From Gossypium raimondii (taxonomy: Eukaryota > Streptophyta > Magnoliopsida > Malvales > Malvaceae): a stretch of DNA of 64,000 bases. The first letter of the stretch is position 1. Every line of letters begins with the position of its first letter. The stretch covers positions 2,480,001 to 2,544,000 of the forward strand of contig NC_068569.1 in the NCBI RefSeq assembly GCF_025698545.1, given 5' to 3'. The notes beneath the pieces were generated by a model. That model was not told the origin of the DNA. It made no database searches and saw only the letters and a list, made by a program, of their open reading frames with translations. Below, piece after piece: positions 1 through 11,266 of this stretch. Both the position numbers and the translations under genes were made by a program.

Positions 1-239
1 TTAATTCTTAGGATATATTTCTAGGTTTCATTGTTTGTGATACATAGGATGACTTATAAATGCTATAATAGTTTTGCATTAGTCCTCTGTCATCCGCAAG
101 GCATCTTTTTAGTATTAGTGCATGTATTCTCTTACCACATTGAGTAGTTTTGAACTGCTCCTATGCATTCCTGTATATAATTTAAATTTTCTACAATGGA
201 ATTGTATATTATTGAAACTTGGGTTTTACTTGGATGAAG

Positions 240-491
240 TATACGGGGCAGTCAGGTGGATCTTCAAAACGAGCTAGCGGTCGTGAAGCAGTTGCTGGAA
301 GTGAGTTTGACCCACAACGGTCTCGTACAACCGATGCTAGCCCTGGTCACAAACATTTAAATCAACAGCGAGGTCCTGTTGAATCTTCTTCTGACCCTAA
401 GCAGACTGGAAGAAACACCAAGAACTACGAAGCTGCCCTCAAGGGGATTGAGGGCCTTCAATTTGAGAGCGATGAGAGAAATCAGTATTAA
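240..491 (+). CDS. Terminal exon of an unidentified gene (possibly a casein-kinase-1-like kinase tail)
   Basis: Last exon of a gene that begins upstream of the window. A splice acceptor AG lies at 238-239, and the reading frame beginning TAT ACG GGG runs open to the TAA at 489-491, giving 83 residues. The peptide is hydrophilic, rich in Ser, Gly, Arg and Gln, with no membrane segment or domain. It ends in an ordered-looking patch (NYEAALKGIEGLQFESDERN). The low-complexity Ser/Arg/Gly tail followed by a short conserved end resembles the C-terminal tails of plant casein kinase 1-like proteins, but no catalytic part lies in the window, so this identity is a guess. An ATG at 219 exists but lies in the presumed intron. 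The A+T-rich sequence upstream (1-239) fits an intron. Confidence 0.5.
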   Translation, partial: YTGQSGGSSKRASGREAVAGSEFDPQRSRTTDASPGHKHLNQQRGPVESSSDPKQTGRNTKNYEAALKGIEGLQFESDERNQY

Positions 492-1402
492 AATTGTGAG
501 CTATATGAATTGTTGTAAAGCATGAAATGATTTGTGTTGTCCTTGTTGGTGAATGGTGGGTTGAGTTGAAGGAATTTGTAAAAAGTTGGATCTCTGGAGT
601 TGGGATCCTCGTGTTGTGCACCCAAGCATAAATTTCTGCACTGATGGAAGAGCTTGTGAAGTGAAATTTGACTGACACTGCCATCGAAAAAGGTGGTTGC
701 CTGTGAAGGGCTAGAACTGTGGTGTGGCTATTTTCCCAACACTTTTGAACTTCCTGTTTTTACGGTGCCCCTTTCATCTTAAGATCATTGCTTTACTCCT
801 CTGGGACTTGTTGAGGTTTGAAACTTACGGCACTGTAAATTTACCGCATTCATGTCACTCCTGTTTCTCACGTTTTCATTTAGATATTAGTTTATTTTTG
901 TTTCGTTTTGTATCACTGTTCCAAAGGCAATTCTATATATTCTTTTCTCCCTCAAGAGTAATGATAATAAGGGAAGTTACGATTGAGGAGATCATGATAA
1001 TCAAGATTTGATGTTTCTATTAAGGGCTGGGTATATCATACTCGTAAGCATTGTTTGGTCACCGTCTCTTTTCACTTTTCAGTTCAATGCAATTGATTTT
1101 CTTTTCGTTTCGACACTCGTGTCTTAGGCTGAGTATTTTATTCATCAAAAAGTTGACATTAACATAAAGACCGGGGTCCGAACTCCGGAAAAAACCCATC
1201 CCCCGAATTTGAAAATCATAATGAAAATGAAGACAACCCTCCATTTCCTGAATTTCTACGATTTGAGGTCACGAACTGTGATTTAGAACTGAGATTGCTT
1301 GCATTTTTAAGAAGACGAAATAAGCCTCAATTACTTGCAGAACACCAAATGAAGATTAATGTTAAGACGAGAAGAAGAGCGTTTCGTTAGAGAGTGATAC
1401 AT
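492..1402. other. Facing 3' UTRs of two convergent genes
   Basis: Non-coding stretch between the plus-strand gene ending at 491 and the minus-strand gene ending at 1403. It is probably made of their two 3' untranslated regions. T-rich runs and short open frames are present, but none resembles a protein I know. No repeat or RNA gene was seen. Confidence 0.4.
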
Positions 1403-1777
1403 CTATTCAAAGGAAGACCCATAAACAATCCTGGTGTACCTATCCTTGAGCCACCTAAAACTCTTCTTCAAAGACCCTTTTACTCTTCCCTCAACATCGT
1501 AAACCTTATAGCTTGCTACCCTCTTCTTCCTCTGCAACTCCGGATCATTTAAACTCCAGCTTTTCGAACAACACCCGGACTTTCCTTTTCTGAACTTGGC
1601 ATCGGTATTCTGCACCTGGGTCTGCCCTTGTCGCACTGTTGAAGCGTGGGAAGCACTGTAACAACTGAGATCTTGCTTGCTGTGGATGCCATTCCCATAT
1701 GACGAATTGGGTCCCTTATAGCTCTCTATCTGCTGCATTTTCACATCTCCATACGCTTTGGATCCCAAGTCTTCCAT
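1403..1777 (-). CDS. DUF3511-domain protein
   Basis: Single-exon minus-strand gene of 124 residues. The N-terminal 60 or so residues are polar and poorly conserved. The C-terminal part (about residues 70-118) carries the hallmark of the plant DUF3511 family: SWSLNDPELQRKKRVASYK, then a VEGRVKGSLKKSFRWLKDRY segment and a final RIVYG. This short, basic domain is plant-specific and its biochemical role is not established. There is no signal peptide or membrane helix. The length is normal for the family, which consists mostly of intronless genes of about 100-150 residues. The start codon is the first ATG of the frame (complement of 1775-1777) and the stop lies at the 1403 end. The gene is transcribed away from the downstream myristoyltransferase gene and shares the intergenic promoter region with it. 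Confidence 0.85.
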   Translation of the reverse strand: MEDLGSKAYGDVKMQQIESYKGPNSSYGNGIHSKQDLSCYSASHASTVRQGQTQVQNTDAKFRKGKSGCCSKSWSLNDPELQRKKRVASYKVYDVEGRVKGSLKKSFRWLKDRYTRIVYGSSFE

Positions 1778-2596
1778 GAAATTGTTGAGCTCTCAGAGGT
1801 AATTTGGGGAAGTGAAGGGCTTTCTCTCGCTGGTGGTAGTAGGAACCTCACTTTTTGTGTGAATGTCTCTAAAAGCTGAAAAGTGGTGGCAAATGAAATG
1901 CCGATAAAGTTTGAGCAGAGGAAAAACATTGGAACGGGGTTTAAGCCGAGCGAGGCGGTTTTCGTCGGCGCGGAAACGGGCCAAGAGTCCAACATTCATT
2001 TGGACCTTTTGGGCTTGACCGTTGTTTGCTATAGCTTGTGGTTTAACAAAAATAAAAAGAATTTTTATATATTTTTCTACTATCACCTTTTCAGCTTTCA
2101 CTAGCCAAACTGAGTTTTTTCGGCATCTTCAATGCCGCTGTCTTGAAGAAAACCCTAAAGATTCTTCTTTTGTCTTAATTAAAACCAACAAAACCTAATC
2201 TTTCTATTGCTTCGATTTTTAAGATCTAATTGATCTGATTCTATATTTTCTCATCCCTATATCTGCCCTAAATCTCTCAACACCCCCAGATTCTTAATCT
2301 GCTCTTTGAAATTGAGTAAGTTACGTATTCCTCATTTTCTTCCCATATTGATCTACAGATCTGTTATTCCATTATATTGTCCTGCAATTCTTTTTTGTTT
2401 GATGTCGTTTCAATCGATTTATTTGGTAACGTAATAAATTCTATAGTTTTTTTAGGATATGTTCTGATATTTCTATTCCTTTATTTTTCTATTTGATTTA
2501 TTTATTTTAATTTGGACATAAATATTTCTATTGATTCAGTTATCCATATAATTTCGTAGGTGTGTTATCGTAGCTGAATTTAATTGATTGACTGAA
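1778..2596. promoter_or_regulatory. Shared upstream region of divergent genes, with telo-box and 5'-UTR intron
   Basis: About 0.8 kb separates the divergent start codons of the DUF3511 gene (minus) and the myristoyltransferase gene (plus). On the plus side there is a telo-box-like AAACCCTAA at 2150-2158, a motif common near transcription starts of plant translation and housekeeping genes. A probable 5'-UTR intron follows: donor GTAAGT at 2316-2321 and acceptor TTTCGTAG ending near 2559. Splice sites and the transcription start are inferred from sequence only. Confidence 0.5.
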
Positions 2597-3901
2597 ATGA
2601 CTGATAACAATTCACCACCTGGTTCACCCAAACAAAACCCAGCTCAGAATTCTGAGACTAACTCATTACCTAAAGATGATAGCTCTCTGGAAACCATAGT
2701 TAGAAAGATTCAGGATTCCATGTCCTTAGCAAAGAGACACAAGTTCTGGGAAACCCAACCTGTTGGTCAATTTAAGGATGTTGGGGACACCAGTTTACCC
2801 GAGGGACCGATCGAGCCCCCCACTCCCTTGTCTGAAGTTAAACAGGAGCCTTATAACCTTCCAAATCCATATGAATGGACAACCTGTGATATGGATTCAG
2901 AAGATACTTGTACCGAGGTGTATAATCTTTTGAAGAACAATTATGTTGAGGATGATGAGAATATGTTTAGGTTCAATTATTCCAAGGAGTTTCTTAGCTG
3001 GGCTTTGCGTCCTCCTGGTTATTATGAGAGCTGGCACATTGGGGTTCGTGCTAAGGCTTCAAAGAAGCTTGTTGCTTTCATTACTGGTGTCCCCGCAAGA
3101 ATAAGGGTGCGAGATGAAGTTGTGAAGATGGCCGAGATCAATTTCTTGTGTGTTCATAAGAAGCTGAGATCAAAAAGACTTGCACCCGTGATGATTAAGG
3201 AGGTTACTAGGAGAGTTCATTTGGAGAATATTTGGCAGGCTGCTTACACTGCCGGAGTTGTTCTTCCAACACCAATTACTACTTGCCAGTACTGGCATCG
3301 GTCGCTGAACCCTAAGAAGCTTATTGATGTTGGGTTTTCTAGGCTTGGGCCTAGGATGACAATGAGTCGAACCATCAAACTCTACAAGTTACCTGATTCT
3401 CCAGCCACCCCTGGGTTCAGAAAGATGGAGCTTCATGATGTCCCTGCTGTTACAAGGTTGCTTAGAAACTACTTGAGCCAGTTTGTCGTTTCTCCAGATT
3501 TTGATGAGAACGATGTGGAGCACTGGCTGCTTCCTACCGAGGGCGTCGTGGATAGTTACTTGGTTGAGAGCCCAGAGACGCATGATGTTACTGACTTCTG
3601 CAGCTTCTACACGCTTCCCTCGTCTATTCTTGGCAACCAGAACTATTCGATTTTGAAGGCAGCCTACTCATACTACAATGTGTCCACTAAGACTCCATTG
3701 CTTCAGCTGATGAATGATGCTTTAATCGTTGCTAAGCAGAAGGATTTTGACGTTTTCAATGCGCTTGATGTCATGCATAATGAGTCTTTCCTCAAAGAAT
3801 TGAAATTTGGACCAGGTGATGGGCAACTTCACTACTACCTCTATAATTATAGGATAGGAAATGCTTTGAGACCATCAGAACTTGGTCTTGTACTCTTATA
3901 G
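2597..3901 (+). CDS. NMT1: Glycylpeptide N-tetradecanoyltransferase (N-myristoyltransferase)
   Basis: Transfers myristate from myristoyl-CoA to the N-terminal glycine of cytosolic proteins. This membrane anchor is used by many plant kinases, GTPases and defence proteins. The coding region is a single exon of 434 residues, the same length as Arabidopsis NMT1, and nearly collinear with it. Visible signatures are the first NMT motif EINFLCVHK (residues 180-188), the PTPITTCQYWHRSLNPKKL stretch after it, and the second motif KFGPGDG (403-409). The protein ends in LGLVLL; the C-terminal carboxylate is part of the catalytic mechanism in this family. The two GNAT-like halves occupy about residues 70-245 and 250-434. 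I chose ATG 2597 (MTDNNSPPG), which matches the family's N terminus; a frame extending to 2588 would need a TTG start and is rejected. No frameshift or missing residue was seen. Confidence 0.96.
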   Translation: MTDNNSPPGSPKQNPAQNSETNSLPKDDSSLETIVRKIQDSMSLAKRHKFWETQPVGQFKDVGDTSLPEGPIEPPTPLSEVKQEPYNLPNPYEWTTCDMDSEDTCTEVYNLLKNNYVEDDENMFRFNYSKEFLSWALRPPGYYESWHIGVRAKASKKLVAFITGVPARIRVRDEVVKMAEINFLCVHKKLRSKRLAPVMIKEVTRRVHLENIWQAAYTAGVVLPTPITTCQYWHRSLNPKKLIDVGFSRLGPRMTMSRTIKLYKLPDSPATPGFRKMELHDVPAVTRLLRNYLSQFVVSPDFDENDVEHWLLPTEGVVDSYLVESPETHDVTDFCSFYTLPSSILGNQNYSILKAAYSYYNVSTKTPLLQLMNDALIVAKQKDFDVFNALDVMHNESFLKELKFGPGDGQLHYYLYNYRIGNALRPSELGLVLL

Positions 3902-5640
3902 TTCGACATGTTCCAGCTTTGTTTGTGCAGTTTTGTTTCCTTATTAGGTCTGGGTTGCATCATATTAATTGTTCCGCTGCCATCCACAGCCAAGGATTCG
4001 GTATGCAGTGCAAGCAAGAGCAGCCTTTGTTGTGTTTCTGAGCTTGAATTGCCTAGGCAAATTACAATATTGCTGTTGACAATGCACATTGTTCAATGGA
4101 CATCAATATGTTGAGCTTTTAATTGTGGTTTATTTCTTAGTTTGTCATTGCTCTTGCAGTTTTCCATTGCTTTTTTTCCCCCCTTCTTATTGTCCTTGTC
4201 GCTTCATTAATTTCCTTAAAGATCAAACAAAGGTGCTTCAACCGCTGTTGTTTCATTAGTTTATATAGTGATGAACTCTTTTGAATGTTCAAACCAACCT
4301 TTTGAGGGGGGAATGAAGCTTACTTGCCCAAATAACTGGCATGATTCTCCCGATTTTTCGTGGAAGTGCATCCATATCTGATATTTGTACTTAGATGCAT
4401 TTGTATTTGATGCCTATTTGGATATTGAATATTCGATGTTGGATATAGATGTTCTTTGAGGACTCTTTTAAGTACTAATTCGTAAGTTCCAAATCAATCA
4501 TTTTGGGGTTTTTTTTTTTTATAAAAAAAATCTAATTGGTAAGTCTTTAGAAAAAATAAAACATATTTATGTATTGCATCACACATGGCTGAGTATGATA
4601 ATTTAGCCGTTTTCAAACTGGCTTTAGCCTTTTTCAATATACCAGATTTGGTGCCAACAGCATAAATGAAACCTGTTAACAGCATCATATTAGAGTTGAA
4701 TTGTTGTTTTCACTCTCTACTAAAAAATAAAATAGTAAATCAGTCTTTGTATATTAAATTAAAAAATAAATTAGTCCTTTTATTAAAAATTTATCTATTT
4801 CAAGTGACACATGTATCTCATGCTGATGGGAGTAAAATGGATAGAATTTTTAACCAATTGTGAAATGATCGATTCAAGCAACTAGACAATAACACATCAT
4901 CACTTAATAGTAGAAATATGTGAAATTTTTAATAAGAATATCAATTTGCTCTTTGATCTAATATATAGTGACTAATTTACCTATTTTTGAATAAAAGTAA
5001 CAAAATGCAATCCAACTCACATTACTGATTCGTTCATGATATTTTTATCCATCGTAATTGTGTTTTACTTTAGGAGTTATAAACTTATAATTACATAAAA
5101 TTGTTATTACAATAATTTATATATTATGTAAATTTGATAATATATTTATCTTGTATTCATATTTAATTTGTTTTATTGTATTGTACTTCAAATATTAAAA
5201 AATATTTTATCTGTTTTTTCGTCTCACTTTCTCCAAATTTGAATATTGACAAATGGTAAAATTAAAAAAAGAGGAGATATTTTCAACTCCATTTATTTTC
5301 CTACCCTTAATAAAAAACACATTATCCAAACATACAACTAGCACTTGGGCCTTGGTTGCTTTCATGGTGTTTCTATTTCTAAGGAGATTCTCCATCTCTA
5401 TAAGATTTCAATAAGTTCATTTATATAAGAATAAAATAAGGTAAAATTTTTCATGTATTTTTTCTTCTTCAAATTTATATAAAATTAATGAAATAATTAT
5501 GGACTACTTAGTCCAATAATATTTAGGACTATTATGACTAAAGTACAAGATTAGCAGATAAAATAAGGACCAAATAGAAAGAAAGGTAATTATTGACCAC
5601 AAAAGGGAGAGAAAAAACTAAAGCTTAAAACGACGCCGTT
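3902..5640. other. NMT 3' UTR and A+T-rich spacer
   Basis: After the NMT stop there is about 200-400 bp of probable 3' UTR, followed by strongly A+T-rich spacer up to the cyclase promoter. The part from about 4700 to 5000 reads like dispersed non-coding repeat DNA, but I can define no ends or target duplications. No gene is supported here. Confidence 0.4.
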
Positions 5641-5976
5641 TAAAGTCTTAGCTGGTTTAGAACTTAGATATGGGTTGGCTTTTCCAGATATCGTCCAATT
5701 CCTAGCGCCCACGTGGAAGCAAGTGATGACAGTGAAACACCTCATCAAATTAAATGACACCAGACAAGCTCCTTCCCTATCTATCCCCTGACCTTTCCTT
5801 CCTTATATATGGCCAAATGTAAGAAAAATGGTAAAAAAATTTCTTCAGAAGAAGCAACAAAGCAAACATAACAAAAAGCCAAATTTTTAGTTTCAAAATC
5901 CAAACTCGGTTGCATTGAAAGAAACAATATACATGCCTTTTATTCTATGTGTTTATTAGTTTCGAAGGTGATAACA
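5641..5976 (+). promoter_or_regulatory. LCYE promoter and 5' UTR with G-box and TATA box
   Basis: Immediately upstream of the cyclase gene a perfect G-box CACGTG lies at 5710-5715 and a TATATAT box at 5804-5810, which would place the transcription start near 5835-5840. G-boxes are bound by PIF and HY5 factors, which control carotenoid genes in light, so light control is plausible but inferred. The leader contains an in-frame ATG at 5947 in weak context (ttctATGt), ten codons before the strong-context ATG at 5977 (aacaATGG). Confidence 0.55.
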
Positions 5977-8900
5977 ATGGAGTGTGTCGGAGCTCGGAAC
6001 TTCGCGGCAATGGCGGTTCCTACACGTGCCTTTTGGAAAGCAAATCTGATGAGGACTAAAACAGCGATTCCAAGTCATAATCGGCTTATTTCCTTAAAGG
6101 TGAGAGCTAGTGGAGCAAGGAGCGAGAGTTGCGTTGCGGTTAAAGAAGATTTCGCCGACGAAGAAGATTTCATAAAGGCCGGTGGCTCTGAGATTCTCTT
6201 TGTTCAAATGCAACAAAATAAAGAAATGGATAAACAGTCGAAATTAGCGGATAAGGTTTTCACTTTGCTCACTTTAGTTCGATTTTCATTTGTTGGAACT
6301 AATATCGGGAGATATATGGATATTTTCCCTTTTTTTTGGTTATTTCTGCGTGTAAATATGGAGGCCCTACTGGTGGCTTTTGAGCCACAAGAATTTACAG
6401 CCTTTTCTGGATTGCGTTTTTAAAGTGGCGACACGAAGATTGGAAAAAAAAATAGTTAAATACTCATGAAAGTTATGACATATGATGGTCACGTGCATCT
6501 GGTCAATAGTATTTGGCCGCCTTCTTTGCCCTTAATTTTTGTGGTACCACTAACTAGTTAGCTTTGTTATTTGATGTTCGATTGGTATTTTCTATTTTTG
6601 ATTTTATTTTTTAAAAAATTGAAGAAAGATTGCATTTTATTAGTGGGTTTTACTGTTTCGTTGAAATATCCATTTTGAGCCTTTGTGATAGCATATATGT
6701 TTTTCACAGTTACCGCCCATATCAACTGGGGAAAACGTATTGGACCTGGTAGTTATTGGTTGTGGTCCGGCTGGTCTTGCTCTTGCTGCAGAGTCTGCTA
6801 AGTTGGGTTTAAATGTTGGACTAATTGGCCCTGATCTTCCTTTTACCAATAATTATGGAGTATGGGAAGATGAGTTTAAAGGTATTCACTTCATTTTCTA
6901 AGCAATTTATGTAAGATTCATTTCGAAGCAATCAAATAAACACCAAGTTAATCTAATGTTCGTTTTCAGATCTTGGCCTTGAAAGATGTATTGAGCATGT
7001 TTGGCGGGACACCATAGTATACCTTGATGATGATAAGCCTATTATGATTGGTCGTGCTTATGGACGTGTTAGTCGATACTTGCTCCATGAGGAGTTGTTG
7101 AGGAGGTAACAACAGCTCCTTGTCAATGATATTTATGGTCATTTTTCTCTTGGTTATTGCTTCTTCTACTTTCCCGATCATCAATGTTTAATTTGTATTA
7201 ATTTTCCCTAGGTGTATCGAGTCCGGTGTAATGTATCTTAACTCGAAGGTAGAGACGATTGTTGAAGCTACCGATGGTCATAATCTTGTAGTTTGTGAAC
7301 ACAATCGTGTCGTTCCTTGCTGGTACTATAATTTCTTTTTCTCGTACTGCTATTCCTAAACTTTTAACCTTTTAGTATCACAACTCCTTTCAAGCCCCTA
7401 ATGTGCTATTATAGGCTTGCTACTGTTGCTTCAGGAGCAGCTTCAGGTAAACTGTTGCAATATGAGGTAGGGGGTCCAAGGGTCTCTGTTCAAACAGCTT
7501 ATGGCGTCGAGGTTGAGGTACGTATGATACACTAACTGTGATTGTTAACAGTTGTACATATCTTTGCATTTGTTATTTTAATCTCACTGCAGCATGAACA
7601 GAAGATTACTCTTTAAGAGGGCGATGGAAGAAAAAATTTCTGAACTTATTTAACAGGATACCTTTTTCTTATTACATCAGGTGGAGAACAATCCTTATGA
7701 TCCAAGCCTGATGGTTTTCATGGATTACAGAGACTATGCTAAACAAGAAGTTCAATCTTTAGAAGCACAATATCCAACATTTCTTTATGCCATGCCCATG
7801 TCTTCAACAAGAGTTTTTTTTGAGGTTTGCACCATGCAATTAATTTGTTTATTGTTTATGTTGTATGCCATGATTAAATGCAAAATGATTTAGAAAGTTG
7901 CATTGCAGGAAACTTGTTTGGCCTCAAAAGATGCCATGCCTTTTGATTTATTAAAGAAGAAGCTCATGTCAAGGTTAGAGAGCATGGGAATCCGGATTTT
8001 AAAAGTTTATGAAGAGGTAAACTGCATGGTCTAATTAAGATACCAGATTCATTCCGCTATAATGTATGGATTACTTTTTATCATTACTCAGCACCAAAAT
8101 AGGGCTGCATGTCAGTCATCTCCTTGCCATTTTATAAATTGGTGTTGATGGTCAAAAGATGACTTTCTCCACAAGTCATTTTTCTTTACTATTCCTCATT
8201 CACGATTATTTAAGACAGCCCCTCAAATTTGTTAGTAGAAAATCAGAGAAAACAGCTCGTCACAAACAATGCCACATCAAATTCAGGATTCACCTTTCTA
8301 TCATAGTAGCACATAATTTGCTATCGACTTGGTTTTTATTCATTATTCTGGTCAATGATGGAGTGCAGAGCCCAATGCTCTTAATCCTGGCTTACTTAGA
8401 ATTAATGCCCATCTATCTTTGCACTTCTCAATTAGTAGTCTATCTCATTTCGTTCCTCACATTTCCATGTTCCAACTGCATCATGAAGTAACATGTGTTG
8501 AATGCCAATTTTTATTAGCAAGATGCCATGTTTCAATCTTTTGCAGGAGTGGTCTTACATCCCAGTTGGTGGTTCCTTGCCAAACACAGAGCAGAAGAAC
8601 CTTGCATTTGGTGCTGCAGCAAGCATGGTGCATCCAGCTACTGGTAGGAATTGGGTTAATAGATATTTCCTTCAATAATTAAGACTTAATACTGCCAATC
8701 TAAACCTTCTTAAACAGGTTATTCGGTTGTCAGATCATTGTCAGAGGCTCCAAATTATGCTTCTGTAATTGCAAATATCCTAAAGAAGGATAATTCTAAT
8801 GGCTTGCTTACCAGTGAAAGAAATAATGGGAATATCTCAATGCAAGGTATGCTGTGTGATTTATCTTCTTTTCCTCTCAACTTCACCTGTTTAAGGGTTT

Positions 8901-9939
8901 GTAAACAAGTTCTTTCATCTTAAGCAAGCCACGGTAATGGAAATCTTTTTTTTTTTTAGTAATAAAAGAGTGATTAACAAATCAAAACAAACTAAACTGA
9001 AGCTCTTAACGTATTCTGGACATCATTTTTGAGCAAGGAGCAACAGCTTGGAATCAGATGCTCAGAACAATGAACAGCTCCATCTTGAACAGACTCAATC
9101 TTTGCCATAAAATCAGCCACTTTGTTTGCTTATACTGCATATGCATTATTTGGGTTTAGTAACATGATTAATTTCTCTTGGTAAACGTGATGTCAATTGT
9201 CATCCTTGGTAGTTGTTGTCTTTATGATTTGTCATTTTTCTTTTGCTTGGCTTGTATGATTAATTTCTCTTCATAAACGTGATGTTAATTGTGTGCCGTA
9301 ATGCTATGGCGTTTTGTATAATGTATTAACAACTTAAAATTCAACGCATGGTATCACCCTCTTAAGATGTGTTATTATAATTTGATTCAGCTTGGGATAC
9401 TCTTTGGCCACAAGAAAGGAAACGCCAGAGGTCATTCTTTCTCTTTGGGCTAGCACTCATACTGCAACTAGATATTGAAGGCATTCGAACATTCTTCCAT
9501 ACATTCTTCCGTTTGCCAAGTTGGTATGACTTCATATTTACCATCTTTTGGTGTTTATTTATAAAGAAAGCCAAGATAACTAACCTTTCCCTTTCCACAT
9601 CACCCAAATATTCAGCTTTTAAACTTGAGACAGAAAACATAACTCCATGAATAAACAAACCTATCATTAATTTTTTTTAAAATTCATCATTATAAAAGAA
9701 ATAATGCTTGACTAGCATGAGTTGCATACTTAAAATTTTACCTTGTAATAACTAAGGAATATATTTATTGCAGGATGTGGCAAGGATTTCTTGGTTCTAA
9801 TCTTTCCTCTGCCGATCTCATTCTGTTTGCCTTTTATATGTTTGTCATAGCACCAAACGATATGAGAATGTCCCTTGTCAGGCACTTAATCTCAGATCCA
9901 ACTGGAGCAACTATGATAAGAACATATCTCACAATATAG
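5977..9939 (+). CDS. LCYE: Lycopene epsilon-cyclase, chloroplast (11 exons)
   Basis: Adds an epsilon ring to lycopene, the branch-point step towards alpha-carotene and lutein, in plastids. Exons: 5977-6255, 6710-6881, 6970-7105, 7212-7322, 7415-7517, 7681-7824, 7909-8016, 8547-8643, 8718-8846, 9391-9523, 9774-9939. They join in phase to 525 codons, against 524 in Arabidopsis LUT2. The N terminus (MECVGARNFAAMAV) is a probable transit peptide. VVIGCGPAGLALAAE (residues 107-121) is the dinucleotide-binding fold, with GxGxxG at 110-115. DYRDY, the AMPM segment and the FGLAL/FRLPSWMWQGFLG C-terminal region follow the family. Residue 449 in FGLAL is Leu, equivalent to Arabidopsis Leu448, the form associated with adding only one ring. 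All introns are GT-AG. Intron 9 holds a LINE remnant. No disabling change was seen. Confidence 0.96.
8946..9135 (-). mobile_element. 5'-truncated LINE remnant in LCYE intron 9
   Basis: Read on the minus strand, 9126 downwards encodes NKVADFMAKIESVQDG and continues to a stop near the 3' side. This is the end of the RNase H-like domain found at the C terminus of plant L1 LINE ORF2 proteins (typically N-x-VAD-x-LAK). The coding tail is followed by a short 3' UTR and a poly(A), seen here as a run of T at 8946-8957. Only the last roughly 180 bp of the element is present. It lies antisense to LCYE, well inside the intron, so it should not affect the protein. No clear target duplication was found. 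Confidence 0.6.
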
Positions 9940-11266
9940 ATGGTATCTTTTGTATTTCCTCCCTTGTTTGGTTGTATTTTTCAATTGCTTTTCAAGCAAT
10001 ATTATGAGGAGCCTATCTACCATGAAAATAAGTAGGCATTGTATATTCAAATGTTTGCATGTAAATCTTCTTTAGTTAAATATGGTGCGTATTTTTCTTC
10101 CAAATTTTGAGCCTATGATTATGTACATATTTTTTGACCAAATAAACACGAGTTGCGTTTAACTTTCTACTGTACTGCCCTTCGGCAACCAATCGCTCTT
10201 CATATTCTGGTGTCTTGTTCACTGCTTCTTTATCATTAGTGGCAACCACTGACAGATGCAAGAAGGATGGTGTGGGAGTTTATGCTTCAATGCTGCATTG
10301 CTATTAGGCCTTACCTTTGATGGCCATAACAGTATTAATTTCACTCAGTCCAATATTTCCTTACGTTTTTTTCCAGACATGATGTTATGCTGCCACCATT
10401 TTATCAAACAAATAAATCACTTAACATGAAAGGAGCCTGGAGGCTCCATTTGCAGCCAGTGGAAGCTGATAACTTAGAATCAACGACCTAATGAAATAAT
10501 CTCTTTAATTAAAACTTTGTTAGTCAGAATATGCCCCAGGTGCCAGGTTGGATACAAGTTAACAATATTTGTTTATTTTCGGAAAGGGCTTTTTCAGGTT
10601 ATGGAATCTTTAGTTAGATAATTAATGTCTGGCATCATAAAAGGTCAACTGCTGCCTCTGTACCCTAATTACACTAGACTCTATCAATCTGTTACATGGC
10701 TTTGATGAGAACATTGATTTTCTGGAGAGAATAAGGTTATTGGAATTCCTGCTTTGCTGTTGCATGCTTGCATTCCATGATTGAAAGAAATTAGTAGAAT
10801 ACACATTGGAAGATATTCAGGATTTTTGAGGAATTCTGTTTCGAGGGGATTGGTCCATCATGCCCCATACCACATGCTAGAGACGTGTTCATAATGAAAG
10901 GTTCAGAAGTCAACTGAAATGTAGAGATGAAATGACAAAGATCTTGTGGCAGGGATTACTTACAAACTAGACCATTGACGTTGACCAATAACTACAGCCA
11001 TTTCAGTTTGAAGGTTTCAACTATGGAGGCTTTTACTAATAGATTGAAGCCACTTGCAGGTGATCAATTATCTCAACACAACTGGCGGGTTTGGAAGTTG
11101 CATTGAAATTGAATATTCTATAGATCAAAAGTTAGGCTCTTGAATTAATTTGGATGTATCTGTTCTACTCTGAACCAGGTGGCAGTACAGAAAGAATCTA
11201 TTAACCATTTTATGATAAACCTTGAGTCTCTGCTCTTCTATACGAAGCACGTTTAGCTTTTTATCT
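9940..11266. other. LCYE 3' UTR and spacer to the NLR gene
   Basis: No gene is supported. The first few hundred bases are probable LCYE 3' UTR. A small hairpin with arms GGAGCCT/AGGCTCC lies near 10430-10446. The rest is unremarkable spacer, with the NLR promoter presumably in the last few hundred bases. No obvious transposon ends were found. Confidence 0.4.

Noticed and set aside
2588-2596. N-terminal extension of the myristoyltransferase frame to a TTG
   Set aside because: Plant genes start at ATG; ATG 2597 gives exactly the family's 434 residues.
3908-4114. 68-codon frame after the myristoyltransferase stop
   Set aside because: It lies in the 3' UTR and has no conserved features.
11222-11266. 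N-terminal extension of the NLR frame to a TTG
   Set aside because: No ATG in the extension; the first ATG is at 11267 and gives a normal-length protein.
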